Both the position numbers and the translations under genes were made by a program. The notes below the pieces were generated by a model. It saw only the letters and a list, made by a program, of their open reading frames with translations, was not told the origin of the DNA and did no database searches. A stretch of 64,000 nucleotides of DNA from Mugil cephalus (Eukaryota; Chordata; Actinopteri; Mugiliformes; Mugilidae): contig NC_061777.1 in assembly GCF_022458985.1 (NCBI RefSeq), positions 13,605,668-13,669,667 on the forward strand. Direction: 5' to 3'. Below, in pieces: positions 58,930 to 64,000 of this stretch (its first letter is position 1; each line of letters opens with the position of its first letter).

Positions 58930-59901
58930 AAGTGGCAAGAAAAAAAAGAGTAGGGAAGTCTTTTTACCAGCAAAACTACTGTGTCTGTCGTATTCATCTG
59001 CTAATATTTGTTTTAGATTAAACCACTAAATGTACAATAAATAAAATAAGATAAAAAAAACACTTTACTTGTATCATGTCTTCTAAAATGACTCTTTATG
59101 CACCATATTTAATGCTGATAAATGTGTCTCACCCTTATAGAGTAAGACATGTTGTGGACCGAGGCGTGAGTTGAGGTTCTGATTACTGGGGTCAACAAAC
59201 TGAGCTGCAGAAACACTTCACGGAAAGGACAGCAGAGCTGAGTGCGGTGCTCTAAGAGGATTCAGAAGTTAATTAGGCCCTTGTCATAGAGAGCCGCAGT
59301 AGTGCCCTTAGCAGAATTGTACGTTAATCAATACCCCTTCCTGCCTCCCTCGTGACAGAATGTATCACGGGCACTAAATTAGCGCCGGGAACGCCATTTG
59401 ATCGATAGCCATGGACAGTGTAGCCCAGGGGGAAGCAAATTAATGGCTATACATAGCAGAGGGGAAGTGTTTGTGAGCCTGAATGGGAAGTGAAGACAGA
59501 GATGGGTCACCGTCTAACTCGTGTTGTGAGGCGCGAGGACATTCGTCTTTGACGAGCTAAATCAGCAGCCGAGCTTCACGTTGGAGCTCTTTCAAATGTC
59601 GCCCGACCTTTCCTGAGCAGAGGTAAATCTCGGGCGGCCCAGGGAAATCCACCGGTGCATCTGATTCATCACCGTAGAAACAGCTGTGACTTAAAGGAAC
59701 GGAGGGCAAACGCTGTCACGCGGCCTTGCGATGAAACTTGAAATGGCAGTCACTTCACTCCCATTTGATAAGGTTTCTTTAACTCCCCTCTCTCCCGTCG
59801 TCCCTCTGTTCCTCCACTGTTTTGCTCTTGATCTTTATTCACAGAGCACCGTGTGGGGGGAATAAAGATCTCGGCCGTTTTAATCTGAGCGAGTGTGATG
59901 A

Positions 59902-59926
59902 TGTTTGTGTGTGTGTGTGTCTGTGT
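59902..59926. repeat. (TG)n microsatellite, imperfect
   Basis: About 12 tg units with two interruptions. Confidence 0.85.
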
Positions 59927-62900
59927 GAGCGAGATGATTAAGTAAAGGAAGCAGAGATCAAGGTTGATTACATTCTGCTACCGCTGTGGATGTGTTGCTG
60001 GGAATAATATAATAATATGAAGTGCTGCATCCGAAGAGTGGACTTTTACCTCATTAATCAGTCCAGTCAAGTGCATCATGACAAACGCCATCAGGATGAT
60101 CCAGCCACAGAGGAATACAGTTTTCTTGGAGGCCACAGTACACGGAGGCCTGCTTGTGCACTGACTGGTTAAAACCGCTCCGTGTTAATGTGCAACGCCA
60201 GTTCATTTGCGACTGCTGCCTTGCATGAAGCACCTAATCACTTTTGCAGAAACAAATCTTTCAACATAATCTCTTCTCTCTTCGCCCCGTGTTGTGGTTC
60301 CTTTTATGTTTCAGCAGCGCCCGCTCGACACCAGCCCTGATCTGCCACCCTCGCTATAGAAGTAACCTATAAAGAGAGGAAATTTTCAGTGGTTTGTATT
60401 TGCATCGCTGAGGCAGGAAGCTGCTGGCAGCTCGAGTAGTGCTCGTTCTGAATAAATTAAATCTCACACTCAGCCTCTACGAAAGTTTAACATGCAGTCC
60501 TTATTTTTAATGCAGGCAGGATTTGTCCAGCATCTCTGAATAAGCACATTTGTTTATTTAAGTTTTCCATTTCAACCTATTAAAATGCTAATGAGTATAT
60601 CTTACCAACTATTCATATGCAGATAGGGGCTTTGAGGCGTGGATGCTACAGTGCAGTACTGCACAGTTGCCTTTGTCTAATGAGGACGGTTGTTTTTTTT
60701 GAGCTTTCTTACAGGCTGTTTGGGATGTGCATAAACAAAACTCACCTCCTGCTGGTAATGAGGACACAGCCCACAGCATTAGTTGGCCTTTCTCCAAAAT
60801 GTGAAATATCTCTAATCTGAGCATCACGCACATTTTATGTTTCCGACCCATTTATTTAACATATCAAATATTCGGCAGGATAAATGATAGCATGCAGTGT
60901 TTCTGTTGTTTACCGCTGTTGAATTGTCTCATTTGTATACAGACGGAGGTGTGTATTCAAAAAGTCCCATGACTGAGCCATAGTCCATGAGTTCGGACTC
61001 TCAGTGAATATGCATGGGGTTTCCAAATATTGACTTCGGTAGTGAGAGAATGCTTTGCTTTGTGCATCACGTATAGCGGCCATGAAAAAAAAGAAGAAAA
61101 AAAGCAGCGGAGCTTTTGTTCATTCAAAATAAGCTCCCCGCCAAGAACTTTATTGGATTACGGATGAAGCTGGGATGGATGTCGCAGGTGTAGACATGCA
61201 TGTAAGAAAAGGCTGCGTTTAATCGCACAAAAGGTTTTCTGTGCATCGCCACAGTAAAGACATTCATTTCTACCTTTTTTTTTTGTCTCCCTGGATGCAG
61301 GAATAAATCTCCTCTACTGTGTTAACCTAATGAGGTCGCACACACATCGCAGTGTGTCAGGCCTACTTTCATATAGCTGGCAGGAAAATGAATTTGGCCC
61401 AGAGGTTGATGAAACATGTGCGTGTCTGCCTTCATTTGCACCCAAATTGACTTGAGGACAGGGTTGTGAGTGCCCTGTTACAATTTATACTGAAAAACAC
61501 CATCCTCATACTGCCCGTCTCACAGTTTGACAAAATATGCTCCTCTTGTTAGCAAAGTATTGTAATTTATCTTTCGTTAAATTGGAAAACACCAAGCTGA
61601 CGAACACAGCCCTACCTTTGGTGCATTCATATAATGACATTAGAGGTTACAGATGTTTTCTGTCACTCACAATAGTTTGGGATGACTTATCAGTGCATTT
61701 CAACCTTGTACTTTTTTCATTTAATAAGGATCATCTACCTGACATCAAGAAATGTGATCTCTTGAGTCATAGTGAGATAGTCATATCCAGATGTCCAAAA
61801 ACTAAACTCATTGATCCATGGAGGTCTCTTCAACAAAACCTTAAACCTCAGTCTTGTATTGCCAGCTCAAGCACTTTCAGTCCCCATCAGTGGCCCATCC
61901 CCACTTCTGTACAAGTGTGTTTGAGAGTAAAGACTCGGTTTAAGGGTAAAGGATACAGTTAGGTTAAGATCAGGACAGGAGTCAGGCACTTAGGTGAGAT
62001 GATTAGGGTTAGGGTAAGGAGCTGGGAAAAGCGAGGAAACGCTCCTAAGGCCGGTCAGTGGACTTACATGATCAAATGGCTTTGTAGCTAGATATAAGTA
62101 GTAGTGATGGTGGCCTGCCTTTTGTGATTTTTAAGATAAGCTACACAGCTACTACGTCTGCATAATCCAACAACTATTAAATGTTCCTGTTGAAGCCAAC
62201 AACGCCTCTTCACACAGTAAATCTGAGAAAACTTTAAACATGTCTCTCTGGCTCTTTGTTCCTTCTCCATGCAGCCACTTCTGTCTTTGTGCGTGCTACC
62301 GCTTTCTAAGTTTACGTGCCATAGCTAACTAGATTTTGGAATTTGCAGCAAATGCTGACTCCATCTAAAGTCCGTTAGCATCAAGCTTGGCGCAACGCAG
62401 AGAGAAGCTGCCGAAGAAGCACCAACCATCCGACCCGACTCGACCGCCTCACAGGGTTGAAGCTGACATGCTGCTGTCAGTCTGTTTAACAACTGTCTCG
62501 GTGTCTGTAGGAATCCGAGCACAGATTCCTGTTCATCTTTATTGACTTCACCGCATCAGAGCAGTGCCGTCACGGAGAGAGAGAAAGAGGAAAAACAAAG
62601 ACGGTGACTTCCCTTCCGTTTTGAGGTCATCGGAATTCATCTACGGTGACAGCGGCAGAAAAAAAGATCGACGTGAAGGAGGATGTCACCGAGACAAATT
62701 GCACCATGAAGTGGGTCAGCTCTCCCGGGTGTGTTCGGAAAGAACGACGGTGACACAACTGAGCTACCATTTCACGGTTGCTTCGACATCTGTAACTTTG
62801 TTTCTTTCGGTATTAATAACAAACTGTGGCACAATGAAAATTGGAATCTGTGGGCTCAGAATAAAAACTTTTACCCTCAGTCAGTACAAGCTTCTGATTA

Positions 62901-63153
62901 GACACCTGAGATCACTGAGTATGAATATGGTCATGTCAGTCCTGCCTGTGTAATTTCCAGTGATGTATAATTATAAGTAAGGGTCTGGCTAAACAATATG
63001 ACACCCTGCAATTTCCCAACGAGACACAAAGCCCTATTACCAGAATGGGTTTTTTCCACGCAGCAGTGACCACAGAAAACAAAGGTCCCCTATGGAAAGT
63101 AGATAATGCATCATAGGGATGGGGACTGGCGAATGAGTCGAAATCAATGAATT

Positions 63154-63190
63154 GGTTTTGGTTAGGTTTTGGTTGGTTTTGGTTGGTTTT
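63154..63190. repeat. (GGTTTT)n-like minisatellite
   Basis: Tandem ggttttggtta/ggttttggttg units, 37 bases. Confidence 0.8.
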
Positions 63191-64000
63191 TTACCTCAAA
63201 AGTTTTACCTCAATGTCAGATTGTTGGAGAGATTCCATATTTGTGTAACAAAGAAAGTTAGAGGGCTCAGTAATTTAATTGGTGTTTTTGTATTTTCTGT
63301 CCCTTAAGGCAGTTTGAAAAGTGGTTCAGCACCGAGCTCGCCTCTGAACCGTCAAACCGTTCGGGAAGGATTGGTGAACGCGTGGGAATCCAAACGCGTT
63401 CGACACATTTACCGAGTGGTTGTGCTAATATTGGCCTCTGTCAAGTTTACTTTTTCTACCTCGTGCCACTTTTTCTTTCAGTCACAAACGCACACACGAG
63501 ACCGTACTCCACAAACCTCCTTTATCATTCCTGTCACTCACTGCGTGCGCCACAGTCATTACAATACAAAAGACAAGAGGTGGAGCTTTCAGTCAGTTTG
63601 GCAGACGTCAGCGGCCCTAACAAAGCCACTCGAAAGCATGTGTCACATCTTAGTCATTTTCTGAATGTCTGCATTCGTTACCCAATTTTCTACGCTGTGG
63701 TCTTTAAACGGAAGGATGTTACAGTGTTTATTGTACTTGCTTGGTGAGAGTAGCTCCGCTGGGACGGCTTCCTGTAACGGAGGAATGTGAAATCAGATCT
63801 GTTAACAAAACAAGCGCGTCGGCGCTGGATATACAATAGACGTTTGATGCCGAAAAAGAAGCTTCACATCTCTTGCGAATTTTAATAAACCCATAATCAA
63901 ACGTATTTTTTCTCTCAGGAGTGATGACTGGTTTAAAACAGATGTGCTGTGTGTGAGACTGATAGAAGAGCTAAGGAAATAACACTAGTGACCAACACGT

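Larger units (their letters stand above)
58331..64000. other. gene-free region
   Basis: I found no coding exon, RNA gene or intact mobile element in the last 5.7 kb. It holds a CTCF-like motif (58915), a possible conserved non-coding block (59260-59480), a short TG repeat (59902-59926), a telomere-like stretch (62001-62019) and a GGTTTT-rich tract (63154-63190). Open frames here have no recognisable domains or splice support. Confidence 0.45.

Noticed and set aside
61537..61962. 141-codon open frame in the gene-free right end
   Set aside because: No domain, no matching splice partners, AT-rich composition like the surrounding non-coding DNA.
62001..62019. Telomere-like gattagggttagggtaagg as an interstitial telomere
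   Set aside because: Only about two TTAGGG units; too short to mean a fusion point.
62564..62953. 129-codon open frame
   Set aside because: Basic, low-information N-terminus and no family resemblance; no supporting exon structure.

Overview
This window is vertebrate nuclear DNA, almost certainly from a teleost fish. Every gene is split by canonical GT-AG introns. The encoded proteins are clear vertebrate orthologues, and the introns are short for a vertebrate. The interspersed repeats (Tc1-like elements, a fish-type non-LTR retrotransposon, a Penelope-like element) are typical of fish. There is no bacterial, viral or CRISPR signal. I could not assign a species.

Layout, left to right. (1) At 1-3493, minus strand: tctn2 (tectonic-2, ciliary transition zone); its last exons run off the left edge. 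(2) At 3494-4593: a 1.1 kb head-to-head intergenic region. (3) At 4594-14994, plus strand: a 31-exon gene of the THADA family (tRNA 2'-O-methylation regulator), reconstructed in one frame from start to stop. (4) At 15-18.7 kb: repeat-bearing spacer with a Tc1-like MITE and an inverted LINE fragment. (5) At 18766-23896, plus strand: pik3ip1 (single-kringle membrane inhibitor of PI3K), complete in 6 exons. (6) At 26982-42529, minus strand: limk2 (LIM-LIM-PDZ-kinase), complete in 16 exons and lying tail to tail with pik3ip1. (7) At 43-46.2 kb: AT-rich spacer with two tandem copies of a terminal-inverted-repeat element. (8) At 46270-57469, plus strand: a complete 13-exon SLC6 family Na+/Cl--dependent transporter of unresolved subtype, with retroelements in its first two introns. 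(9) At 57.5-64 kb: its 3'UTR and gene-free DNA with possible conserved non-coding segments.

The genes are not an operon and share no single pathway. The arrangement is a conserved-synteny block: TCTN2 is on human 12q24, PIK3IP1 and LIMK2 are neighbours on 22q12, and those two human regions were linked in the vertebrate ancestor. The THADA-family gene is the unexpected member, because human THADA is on 2p21. I see no evidence of an undescribed biological system. The points most worth following up are the identity of the THADA-family gene, the orphan SLC6 transporter, a nested retroelement, and a set of CTCF-like motifs.
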